A DNA stretch of 64,000 nt from Gracilaria gracilis. Lineage: Eukaryota > Rhodophyta > Florideophyceae > Gracilariales > Gracilariaceae. The stretch is from assembly GCA_030374805.1 (NCBI GenBank), contig JARGSG010000005.1, forward strand, positions 124,001 through 188,000, in the 5' to 3' direction. How positions within the stretch are numbered: position 1 is the stretch's first letter; each line of letters opens with the position of its first letter. This document shows positions 52,894-63,471 of this stretch, piece after piece. Made by a program: the position numbers and the translations under genes. Under the pieces are notes generated by a model, which was not told where the DNA came from, did not search any database, and worked only from the letters and a program-made list of their open reading frames with translations.

Positions 52894-54289
52894 TGGAAGC
52901 GTACGGGGAAAGTATAATCGACCTACTTAGGCCGGAAAGAAATCCGCAAGAAAAGTTCAACCTATTTGAGCGGGAAAGGGATCCGCAATCTTCTTCTTTT
53001 TCCCGAACTTCTTCTTCTTCTGGTATGAAACTTAAGGTGACCCTAGAACAACCCAAGAAGCTAGGCGATCGATGTAAGGCCAGTTCCCGCAATAAAGAAG
53101 CTAACCCCGCAGCACAACGATCCAACATTTGAGGGATATTTCCGCAACGGCGTAGCGGTGGGTACTTTACTCCTGACAATAATCATTGTTTGCAGCGATT
53201 TCTAGCCACGCACGGAGGCAGAACAACATTCAAAACTGAGAAAACCCGAGGATGTCCAAGAGGTTAGGTAGTTTCAGATAAACGAAATCCCGTTCCGTAT
53301 GTTAGGATCACTAAGAAACAAGAAAGGTGAACCAAGAGGGGAAAGGAGTGCCCAGAAAAGTGAGTACTCAGAGCCGGTGTGTGTGTGTGACGCCTATTGA
53401 AAAGTCCAGGCCATTTTGAATGAGAACAGCGATTGCGATTGCGAAAGAGGAGAGAACGGTTGCGTAAGAAAGAAGAGCCACAAAGACCGAAAAAGTTTTG
53501 AGTTATTGAGCGGTTCTCATATAGAACAGGTTGTATGAGGGCTCCTTGTTGGAGAAAAGAATCCTTACAACAGATGGATATGACGACATCTCGAAAGCAT
53601 GAAGCGATTAAAGTTGGGTGAGCAGTGAGAGTTCGCCTGAATTCGATGCAGCTGCGAGAGCAGAATTGTAGTTTAATGCATTCAGTCCGGACGAATTTGG
53701 TGAAGGGAGCAGGAGGGGATAATATTGCAAACGCGGTGGCGCAAGTTGTTGGCGCGGAGTTAATGTGCAGCCATGTGCTGGGAAAGAACACGCAACATAG
53801 CGTAGAGCGAAAAAGTCGGAGTTCAATGATGCGATGTTGCAGCGCCAGAGCGCACACAAATGAGACGGAGCTAAATGCACGCTTATTCGTGTTGTAAAGA
53901 GAAAACTTAACGAGCATAAAGTACCCATATCCGACCGATATAGTTCATCATTATTCATAGTCTGTGTAAAAAGCAGCAGTACAGAGAGAAGAATAAAGTA
54001 AAATGTTCTTATCCTGTCCGAGTCCGACCTTCTTTTTGAGCTACAGCAGATTCTACAGATCTGGGAGTTCATTACGAAGAAAATTGTCTACGGTAGATTG
54101 CGCACGCGAAGCTTAATCCACAACATACCTTCAGGCAAAAAAGCCTTAGCCTTCGCCACGCGCAACCCGCCAAAGTTGAAAGCCTAAATAGTTGAGCGTG
54201 CGCCCGGTAGAATCACGGCAGTACGAGAAGGAAGAGGCGGAGCATGTGCGCAAAATGTGGCGGCACGGGGCAGCGCGCCCCAAGCGATG
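52894..54289. other. unassigned; possibly leader and 5' LTR of the copia remnant
   Basis: The position just upstream of the copia gag fits an LTR and leader, and minus-strand frames of 217 and 154 codons are open, as in LTRs. No matching 3' LTR or TG...CA borders could be assigned, so this stays a suggestion. Confidence 0.3.
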
Positions 54290-54485
54290 CTACCATGTAG
54301 AGGGATGGTAGAACTGAGGGGATGACAGAAATGGTCGCTGCACTCCGTCGGCGGGATGAGGCCACCGGCCGAGTGCAGTGCAATTCATTCTTTACTGCGC
54401 AGGCTACGAGCACGACACACACGTGCCCGTCATACATGGCCACATGTGAACCTTCTGCCTTCCACGAGGCGGTCGGGTATTAACA
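54290..54485. repeat. uninterrupted copy of the dispersed repeat (empty site of the YR element)
   Basis: Contains the left segment (ACTGAGGGGATGACAGAA to GTGCAGTGCAATT) directly joined to the right segment (TTACTGCGCAGGCTACGAGC onward), with only a few bases between them and no 166-bp repeat. Confidence 0.75.
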
Positions 54486-55268
54486 GTTCTAAGCGCAGAA
54501 CCAAGGATTGGTACCCATTGACGGGGTTTCGCCCGCGTATGCTGCTGGCGTACTCCGTCATTTGAGGTCTTAAGTTGAGCCGGAAGCTCATTCGATCAGG
54601 CATGTCCAGCTACCTCTACACGCCAATCGACAGCGATTACAGGTACACGTAATGCATTGTGGAGCTCCGGTCAGCTTTCAAGTGGGTTACCTTACGATCT
54701 ACATATGTACATGGGTAGCCCTTGGCAACTCACAGGGTAGCGTTCTTAGCCCTTTTATCCTTTTCTGTCGTTGATTGTCGTGGAAGGTGGGATCAGCTCG
54801 GTGGATCTCGCTCTGCATGGAAGTCTTGTTCACCTGTATAGCACAGATTCAAACTTTCAGCTTTACGCAAAACAAGTAGCTTATTTTGGACCAAAGACCG
54901 TTCTATAACCCCATGCGAAGCCGCCGAAATGGGCAAGAAATAATAATCAGCCTTCAGAGAAGCAAGCGTGTTGAAAACACCTCACTACAGCCCGCTCAGC
55001 ACAGCAGACAGAAAACCGTTGGAACTGGACTTCCGAGGGTAAGCCGCTGCAGCCATTTCGCATATGCTCATCTGAAGACGATATTTGAGCCGCGCCTGCA
55101 TCAATGGATCCCGTCAGAGTGCACACAGGCTGACAGTCGTATGTACAAAATTCGCATATGTGAATTTTGGTCCTTTTTTGAAGGTACGAGTAGACCTGTA
55201 TCTTATTGAAAGACTCACCTAGGACGATCGCCGCGCCTAACGACGGTCGTGGGCAAACCATTATAAAA
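54486..55268. other. no supported gene
   Basis: A 107-codon plus-strand frame (54886-55209) and a 122-codon minus-strand frame overlap each other; neither has motifs. Confidence 0.45.
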
Positions 55269-55337
55269 GCTTTCGGCTGATGGCCGAAAGCAACCTCCGG
55301 GAAAAACAGCATCAAGCCGGAGGTTTGCGCTTTTCTT
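55269..55337. repeat. two abutting perfect 9-bp hairpins followed by T-rich tract
   Basis: GCTTTCGGC-TGATG-GCCGAAAGC (55269-55291) directly abuts AACCTCCGG...CCGGAGGTT (55292-55325), then a T-rich tract with TTTTCTTTTT. It resembles the 3' end of a small structured RNA or a Pol III terminator context. The function is unknown. Confidence 0.5.
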
Positions 55338-55878
55338 TTTCTGTGACTCTCATTTTAACCCGTTTTCGTTTCTCTGCCTGTCGCACGCCCTCTGTCTCTC
55401 TGTATCCCCGCGCATACTCTTAACCTCTACGACTTTTAGTTTGGACCACTGGACTACAAAATCTCTACTGTACTGTTACTCGTAGAACTCTAACAAAGCA
55501 TGTCGTGACATATTCAAAAAGCTCCAATACTGTGCTCTACTTCCAGAGAGCCGCGGTAAATTAACGATCAACAGAATGTTGACACATTATAATTGTTTTG
55601 TTTACTACAGTAATTAATGATTCAAGTTGATACGCTGGAATTAGGCATGGCGAGAAATCCAAAGCGTGACGCTGTTTGCAAAACGCTGTTTTATCGTTGA
55701 TGCTCCATGCAGCCTTGTAGTTTCACTGCAAATGTAGAGCAATTGCCCTTGGCAGGGACTAAGGGGGATGCCACTCATATATCCCTTGTTATTTTCGCCT
55801 GAACTTCCTACTATTATGAAGTCTATTTGCCTATTTGGCCTAGATTAGAGATCCGCCTATGAAGGGTTGGATTAGCGT
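55338..55878. other. no gene seen
   Basis: Flank of chromovirus 2, with no motif-bearing frame. Confidence 0.5.
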
Positions 55879-56581
55879 GACACGAGTGTGCCCGCGCCCG
55901 ATTACCGGATGCGCCGTGGCAAGAGTGCCACGGAGGTACACGTGGGTAGTGCTGGCCGGCGTGCCAGGTACTTGGATATTTTAGTGATACTTGTCAGCCG
56001 TATATAAGTGGCGGCCCATGCCGCCACTGTACGGGATGTAAGCCTCAACGAGGCCTTGGCTCTAGCTTGAGTTCCGCTTGCGCACGGTGTTCTGCTCCAT
56101 TCCCGGGGAACACCGCCACTTATCCCGACAAGTTACCCACCTCCGTCACCGAGAAGCACCGATCCGTCGTTACGGCTTTTTATTTATCATTCTTTCGTAC
56201 AATCTTTCTGTTTTCCCGTCTTATGGCTTCGTTACACTTCGCCCTGTTGTACAGTTTGCCCTTTTTGTCTCGGGATTATTCCCCGCACTCACGAATCTGT
56301 GCTCCGGGGTGCGGTTCGTTTTGCTACCTTCTATCTGGCCCCTTTTGCTACGGGATACGCCACACCCAGTGGATTCCATCCTTTTGGCACCCCGATTGCC
56401 ACCCTCAACCTCCGTCGGTAGTTCAGGAAGAGGCCGCCCGAAGTTACGCCCGGCACGTGTACGCCTCATCGGAGGGTTCTGCCACTGCTCTGCCCCAATA
56501 GGGAGCAAGGCTGAACACCTTGTGTGCGTAGCCGCTGGCGCGGTTTGTGTTCTTTCTTTTCGTTCCCGACTTTGGCCCACA
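55879..56581 (+). repeat. 5' LTR of chromovirus 2 (left border approximate)
   Basis: The right border follows from CCCACA directly before the AG-TGG primer-site block, as in chromovirus 1. The LTR holds a TATA box and two 8-bp perfect hairpins. The left border is inferred from a TG start; the 3' LTR is not in the window to confirm it. Confidence 0.6.
56001..56008 (+). promoter_or_regulatory. TATA box in the LTR of chromovirus 2
   Basis: TATATAAG, directly followed by the hairpin GTGGCGGC-CCAT-GCCGCCAC (56008-56027). Another perfect hairpin, CCGTGGCA-AGAG-TGCCACGG, lies 68 bp upstream (55914-55933). Confidence 0.55.
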
Positions 56582-56583
56582 AG

Positions 56584-56601
56584 TGGTCTCCCGACTTAGA
56601 A
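56584..56601 (+). promoter_or_regulatory. candidate primer-binding site of chromovirus 2
   Basis: TGGTCTCCCGACTTAGAA, one base different from the site in chromovirus 1, at the same distance from the LTR end. Confidence 0.65.
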
Positions 56602-56731
56602 ACGGCTTTCTTTCCAACATTGGTTGTAGTGGAAACTGGTGCTGGATCCCTCTGCATTGGGAGTATCCTCTTTGAACCATCACTGGAAGCGTTACTCGTT
56701 CGTTTAATTTGCCCGATTGCTTCGGCAGACT

Positions 56732-58742
56732 ATGACATCTCGCCGTAACAACGCTCGCTTGAAGGCTGATTCTGTACCTAGCCCAATTGCCGGACCACCG
56801 GAATCATCTGGACTGGCTCAGAGCCTCCCGCCATTACCAATGGATGTAATGAATGTCCCGGGTGATAACGTTCAAGCAACGGCTTCCCCGGGTCCCCGTA
56901 GCAACAATGGGGCCCAAAGAACCTGCTAATTCCGCGCAAGCGGCTGAAACCATGTTGTGGAGGTCCGACGAGTATACCCTCCGTGAATTAGACGCACAAG
57001 TGCGCGTGATGCAGAACTCTCACGTGGCTCTGATTCAAGACATTACGAAACTCCGGCAACGGCTGTACGAAGCCGATGTTCGGGATGTTTCGCAAGACGT
57101 CCGTGTACTACGGTCTGATGTCAACCAGATCATGGAAGACCGAAAGAAATCAGATGTCCTGCATGAGCAGGCAACTGATCGTTTAAACCGCTTAGTGGCC
57201 CGTCTGGAAACGGTCGAGCACACAATCATCAACGATGCTGTGGAAGCCGGCGTGCCGGTTTCCGAAGGTTTTCGGAAGTCCCACCGCTCCAAGGACCGCC
57301 ATGCTGGAAAGAAGAGAAAGGTTAAATTGGAACCTGATTCGTCTTCTTCTTCATCCTTTGAGTCTGATGCCCGAGTCAGGGATTCGTCAACCGATTCTTC
57401 GGAAAGTGAGGACGAGCCCCCACGCTCTCGTGCTAACCGTTCTCGGGCCACCGAGCCCCCGCAAGGCTTTGCCCGGAGCCGTTCGAAAAGACGAAAGCAC
57501 CTTGGACTCAAGGAACTGAAGCCGACGAATCTATTGTATCGGAAGTTGTTGTCGTACCGATATTATCGGCTGGAAGACTCCAGTGGAGAAAGGACCCCTC
57601 GCGGGACTGGACGAGTGAAAGACCACATTAAGCGGCTGGAGCTCACAATGAAGCCCAATAAGTTCTCTGGGCAGGATGCAATCCTGGTGTTGGACTTTCT
57701 CGCCCGATATGTTGGGGAAGCCGATGTACTTCGGATGTCTGAGGCGCAAGCCTACATCGCACTGCCTTACTTTTTAAAAGGTATGGCCGAGAACCAGTAC
57801 AACTCGGTCCGCGGATCGTCTCGTGCCTCCAAAGGAGGAGTTACCTGTTGGCCAGAGGTTGTGCAGTACCTCCTGCGATCCTATGCTACATGGAACGCAA
57901 TTCAAGATGCCATACTCGCATTGCGCGACACGAAGCAAGGACCGGAAGAGACGGAGACCGTTTATTCTACACCGCTGAATAAGGCCTTTTGCTGCTGTGG
58001 AAACGTCTACTCCGCGGCCGAGCAATGTACCATGTTTGTGGATGGCTTGGTTCCCTCGATTAGAACTTTGGTTGCTCGCTGTCGAGAGAACAAGCCCAAG
58101 ATCTCCTACTTTGAGCTGGTTCAATTTGCCCAAGCTCAGGGTGATGCGGCCCGAGCACGTGCCGGCATTAAGTGTCGCACACGCCGACTCTTCCATTTGG
58201 AAGAGAGGGATTCATCACAACCTCAATCGAGAGGTTCAGCCCATGTCAACTACGACACCGTGCACCTAGTGCAGAATAACCAATCGTTGGCTACGTCGGA
58301 CCTGCCATCTACGATGGGACAAACTACCACCGATTCGGATGCCGCTCTGTACGCTGGTAATCATGTTCCGGCATTGCCAGTGCCGCACTCTGGTGGATAC
58401 AGAAACTCCCGTCCCGGTTGGAGGGCTCCCCACCCCCCGAGACAGGAGCGAAGGCCCCCCAATGCGGATTCTCTTCGTCAGCTCATATGCCATATTTGTT
58501 ACAAACATAGTCATATTGCCCCGAACTGTATGTTACCATTCAGAGAGATGGCAAAACTTGTTCTCCATTATGAGTCGTTGACGCCCATCGAACGGGAACG
58601 TGTTCCCGACAAATCGTACCTTCGTGCGAAGGCGGATAATCAGCCTGGAAAACAGGAACCTTCATCGCCTCATGGTGAAGCGGCAGCCGCATCTGCGGGC
58701 CAAACGGTTCCGCAAAATAGCGGCGACGCTCAGAAAAACTGA
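56732..58742 (+). pseudogene. gag: gag polyprotein of chromovirus 2 (one frameshift)
   Basis: Likely start ATG 56732 (MTSRRNNARLKADS). The frame shifts between about 56853 and 56929 and then runs open to the TGA at 58740. It has a coiled-coil region (YTLRELDAQVRVMQNSHVAL onward), a Ser/Asp/Arg-rich region, a capsid domain that aligns with chromovirus 1 (KFSGQDAILVLDFLARYV, TCWPEVVQYLLRSYA), and a CX2CX4HX4C zinc knuckle (CHICYKHSHIAPNC, from about 58487). It has no internal stop where chromovirus 1 has TAG. Pol begins 2 nt after the gag stop in the -1 frame. Confidence 0.85.
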
Positions 58743-58744
58743 GC

Positions 58745-59710
58745 ATGGGAGCCTCCTTTGAAGGAGCGGCGCAATCGAAGTCGAGCTCAACTGCGCCGGA
58801 GGTTGCAAAACCTCGCTCCCCGGTCACGATCTTTACGAGGAATATGCCCATTGCAGACGTGGAATCGGAACATCTCCGTGTTCTCCGTCACCCGTGGGTA
58901 CGGTCTCGCAATGTTCGCGCTCCAGATAGAGTCCTGGTCATGGCGAAACGAAACTACAAAGTTTTTGCCGACCTTGGGATATCCGACCATTATATGGTTC
59001 GGCAGTTATCCGTTCCCGACACGGGTGCTGGTCCAAACTTTTTGGTTCAATCCCTTATTCCGCCGCAGTTATCGTCTCAGATTCGGCCGGCCCCCCCGAC
59101 CGAGATAGTGGATGCAAACAATAGGCCCCTTTCAATCGTGGGAGTAATTGACATGAATATCAGGCTTGGCCGTTGCGTTGTTTGCTTGGAATTCATAGTT
59201 TGCAAGCGTTTAGCTGTGCCGGTCATACTCGGATGTGATTTCTGCGACCGTTTTGTTGAAGCAATTCGACCACGGAAAAGGACCGTCGAGCTGAAGGATG
59301 GCACAACTGTGCCAGTTGTTCGGCGACCTTTACGAAAGGCTTTCAAGAAGCAAGTTCCATTGTCAGTGGCCCAGCAGCCAGCAGAATTGCACCGTTTGTC
59401 GACGAAGCTCCGAGTGGCTCGGTCTATTTGCATTCCCCCGGAATCCCAGACATGGGTCACGGTCACGCCCGTGCAGTACGACTTGCAAACCGTTCAACCA
59501 TTTCCTCTTCTTTACGAAAGGCAGAATTTGGCTCTCGCGAATGGGATTGTACTTGTTGAGCCAGAGAAGCCCTTCAGGGTATTGGGTGCCAGTTTCAGCT
59601 CCTCCCAACAGAGGTTGGTAAAGAACCAAGTCATTGGTTCCATGTTACCACACCCGGTGGCTATTGTACCCACACAGGTTTCTACCGCAGAAGTTCTCGG
59701 AATCCTCTAA
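58745..59710 (+). pseudogene. pol: pol of chromovirus 2: protease
   Basis: Aspartic protease with PDTGAGPNFLVQ and VILGCDFCDRF. It starts at the ATG two bases after the gag stop. It ends at the first of twelve in-frame stops (TAA 59708-59710), just after the segment KNQVIGSMLPHPVAIVPTQ that links it to RT. Confidence 0.85.
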
Positions 59711-61606
59711 TCTGAGGAGGGAGAGGAGCAGTCCGCTGACGCAACCGTACCGAAGAATTCGTCTGGAGACGCTGCGCCGACACTGTCGGACGGAAGTCCA
59801 GAATCACCTGGATATGAGAAGAAGGACCCCGTACATGAGCTCGAGTCTCTGGACTTTAACCATGTCCCAGAGTCTCACCGTAAAAAAATACGGGATATGC
59901 TACGGGAGTTCACCCCCATGTGGGACGGTTCCCTTCGGAAAACTGGGATCACCGAACATCGGATAGATTTGATGCCGAACACTCGGCCAATCTCGCAACA
60001 CCCTTACAGAGCAGGACCGACAGCTCGGAAATAAGAAAAGACTCAAGTCTAGAAGATGCTCCGCGCCGGAGTCATTGAACCGGCCCAGTCGCCGTGGGCC
60101 TCGCCCGTATTACTCGCTCTCAAACCCGATGGGTATTAGCGTTTTTGTATCGATTACGGCAAGCTTAACGCTGCTACCGTCAAGGACGTGTATCCCATCC
60201 CGAGGATGGACGAATGTATCGATTCGCTAAGAAGCTCAAAGGTGTTCACGACCCTCGACGCGAACTGGGGATATTGACAAGTCCTTGTAAGGGCTGAGGA
60301 CCGTGATAAAACGGCGTTTGTATGTCATCAAGGACTATACCGATCCAACCGGATGCCCTTTGGGCTCACGATCGCCCCCCCCCCCACTTTCCAAAGAGCA
60401 GGGGATATTTTGTTTGCCCGCTTTAAGTGGAAGACGTGCCTGGTATACCTGGATGATATCATTGTGTTCTCCAGTAACCTGGACGAGCACTTGACCGACG
60501 TTCGGGAAGTGATGTGAGTCCTGCGAGAGGCAGGCATCACACTGAAGTTGAAGAAGTGCGAATTCTTTACCGATACCGTGAAATATCTCGACAACATAAT
60601 CCGTCCGGGGCGGCTATCGGTTGACGCTGTATGTGTGCGGTCCCTCAAAGAGGCCAAATACCCACGGACTCAAACGGAACTCCGATCTTTCCTCGGCCTT
60701 TTCAATGTCTACCGCCGTTTTATTCCGCACTTCGCGGATATAGCAGCTCCATTGAATGGACTCTTGCGGAAGGGACAGCCAGTGAAACTGAAACCATTCG
60801 AAGACCGTAAGGCAACGGCATTCTCATCGCTCATTGATGCAGTAACGTCGCCGTCAATTCTTTCTTTGCCGAAACTCGGATTGCCGTATTCCATCGATAC
60901 GGATGCCAGCAATTTCCAGATCGGCTGTGCTCTGTTTCAGAACACGGAGAGTGGCGAACGACTTCCAATTGCTTTTTGGTCTCGAAGCCTTAACGTTCAT
61001 GAAAGAAATTACTCGGTACCCGAATAAGAATGCTTGGCAGTAGTCTGGGCTCTCCAGAGGCTGCGACCGTACCTCATGGGAGGACATTTTACCGTCTATA
61101 CCGACCATTCGGCCTTGCGATGGCTTCTCTCCATTGCGGAGCCTTCTGGCCGCTTGATGCGGTGGAGACTAAGATTATCGGAATTTGACTTCGACGTGCA
61201 GTACAAGAAGGGAATCCTGAACACGCAGGCTGATGCATTTTCCTGTTTGCCGACCGCGGCCGAAGCTGAGCCAGTCGATGATCTGGAAATACCTTGTTTC
61301 CTCATGGAAGACGCCTAGGACGACGATTCGGAAGTTTCAGCCGTCTATGACGCTGTCTAAGCCGTTTCAGATACAGAGTCAGTGGCGGGATCATTCGTGC
61401 CGATAACACCGGAAGAATTGATCCCGGAACAGTATACGGACCCGTTCTGCTGTAGGGTTCGTGCCCGTCTAAATTGTGGAGCTCAATTACCCTTTGTCAT
61501 GAACGACCAAGGATTCTTGGTTCGAACGATTACTGACCGGCCACAGATTGTGGTACCTCACTCGCTTCAATCTCGAGTCTTGCATCTGTCGCTTTATGCG
61601 AAGTTG
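59711..61606 (+). pseudogene. pol: pol of chromovirus 2: reverse transcriptase and RNase H
   Basis: One continuous frame with stops at 60032, 60050, 60137, 60275, 60515, 61025, 61316 and 61358. RT motifs: GVIEPAQSPWASPVLLALKP, FCIDYGKLNAATV, FTTLDANWGY, MPFGLTIAPP (a run of C adds one codon here) and the catalytic YLDD near 60448. RNase H: SIDTDASNFQIG, ECLAVVWAL, VYTDHSALRWL and QADAFSCL. Stops at 60137 and 60275 replace Trp codons of chromovirus 1. There is no net frameshift, so each change is a point substitution. Confidence 0.88.
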
Positions 61607-62640
61607 TAGGCCCACCCTGGTGGAAGGAAGTTGTACTTTACCCTCACAAAGGACTTTTATTGGCCAGCTATGGCATTCGATGCGTATGCCAATGCTCGTG
61701 GATGTTCTGGTTGTGCAAAGAACCGCGTCAAACTGCGGAAGCAATACAAACAGTTGGTACTCTTCCCCACAAGGGCCCCACTTGAGTTCGGGGCGATTGA
61801 CATACTCGGCGAGTTTATCCGGACACGCCGAGGTAATCGGTTTCTACTTGTCATAACCGACCGCTTTTCTAAGCTCGTACGGACAGTTTCTCTGACGAAG
61901 ACCACCGCCAGTGCGGTCGCGCAAGCGTTCGTAGCCCACTGGGTGTTTGTCTACGGACCGGCGATTGATTTATTATCGGAAAATGGGTGGCAATTCGCTG
62001 CAAAATTCTTCCAAGACGTGTGTCGAATACTGGAAATCAAGAACTGGTTTACTACGACCTGCTATCCGCAAAGTAACGGCCAAGTGGAGTGCTTCAATCG
62101 CACTATGCTGAATGTGCTGCGAACTTTCGTCGCCGACCACCCGTGAGAATGGGATCTCTACACCGATGCGGTGACTTATGCCTACAATACGCAGGTACAT
62201 CGCCCTACCAAGATCTCTCCGTTCGAACTGGTCGTATCGCGTGTTCCATCATCGGTGGCTCTCGAGCCCCAACCTACGCTGGATAAATTCCCTTCACCCC
62301 GTCTACACAAGGACGCCTGGAAACAATGGCTGAAACAAATGATTCCCGTAGTTGGACAGCAAATCGCTAAGGCGCAAGCCGCCTACCAGCGGAATTTCGA
62401 CGCCCGTGCGCGAAGGAAGGCCTGACACATCAGAAAAGGTGGCTATGTCTTTCTCCGGAAAGAATACTACAATCCGGAAAAAGAGAAACGCCACAAGCTT
62501 TCTCCGATCGCGGACGGTCCCTACAGGGTCATCTCTGTCGCCGATACTACGGTTTTCCTTAACATCAAGGGTGAGCGCGAACGCTTCTTGCGTGATCGCG
62601 TTACGCCGGCACCATCTCAAGAACCTCCCATACACAAAGC
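61607..62640 (+). pseudogene. pol: pol of chromovirus 2: integrase
   Basis: Same frame, with stops at 61607, 62144 and 62423. The zinc-binding pair is in GCSGCAKNR. The DDE core has GAIDILGEF (D), DLLSENGWQFAA where the second D is E, and NGQVECFN (E). A GPY/F-like module follows with KRHKLSPIADGPYRVI. The D-to-E change in the core and the stops make it inactive. Confidence 0.85.
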
Positions 62641-63188
62641 TCATCAGGGACCGACAACTTCGGATACTAACCCGCCCAGCCTGTCAATTCTACCGCACGC
62701 GGCGCGCGGTTTGGCCGACCTTCCTACGGAATCGGAAAGTAGCCCCAAAGTTGGGTCAGACGCGTATGTGCACACACGCGTCGTGCCCAGTACTGGGATT
62801 ATCGCTCTGGGCCCCGCCGCTCTCGCTGAGAAGGGAGAGGGAGACGCTCATTCTAGTTACGCTTCTTCTCCGCAGTCTACGCCGTTGCAAACGGACAGTG
62901 CACCCACGCGGGACACCGCCGGGGACGGAGTGAGTGAAGCCTTACCATCGCCGACGGAAAGCGCACGGACGTGTGACAGTAAGCAACTCGATGACAGCCC
63001 AATGTCAGGGGATGCAGAGTTGTCGTCTTCGTCGCTGCCGCTGCAAACGCACTGCTTACGTAGAGATGTTACGCCCAGACGGGATGAGCATCCGGAGACA
63101 CCGGGCTACGACGTGGAAGGTATCGCTGGCGCAGTATCGTCGCCGACGGAGGACGCGCAGGCCTGCAACAGCAGCGGCGCTATTCGAA
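62641..63188 (+). pseudogene. pol: pol of chromovirus 2: linker, first part
   Basis: Ser/Pro/Thr-rich linker after integrase, as in chromovirus 1, still in the pol frame. It is cut by the MITE at 63189. Confidence 0.7.
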
Positions 63189-63468
63189 CCCTATAAATCT
63201 CGAATATGGCCCAAATATGGCCGGAATGTGGCCGTTTAGCTCAAAAATTTCAAAGAACGTGTAACTACGAAAAATAAGTACTTTAGCCAACTGACACGTG
63301 TAGACTTCGGCCATATATAGGCCACATTTGGGCCACAATTGGGCCATATGAAGAAAAATGAAACTTGTTTATCTCCGCTTTTTAAACGTTCTCACAACAT
63401 TTCGAGTTAAACGGCCACATTTCGGCCATATTTCGGCCATATTTGGGCCATATTCGAGGTTTGTAGGG
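63189..63468. mobile_element. 280-bp MITE inserted in chromovirus 2
   Basis: Terminal inverted repeats of about 50 bp start CCCTATAAATCTCGAATATG on the left and CCCTACAAACCTCGAATATG on the right, read inward. The 3-bp flank GAA occurs on both sides (63186-63188 and 63469-63471), fitting a PIF/Harbinger-like target duplication. The arms are made of imperfect 11-bp units around ATATGGCC, and more GGCCAYAT units lie in the middle. There is no coding capacity. Removing it with one GAA rejoins an open frame that runs to the window end. Confidence 0.8.
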
Positions 63469-63471
63469 GAA

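Noticed and set aside
53264-53917. 217-codon minus-strand frame as a gene
   Set aside because: No motifs, unusual composition, and its position upstream of the copia gag suggests LTR or leader sequence.
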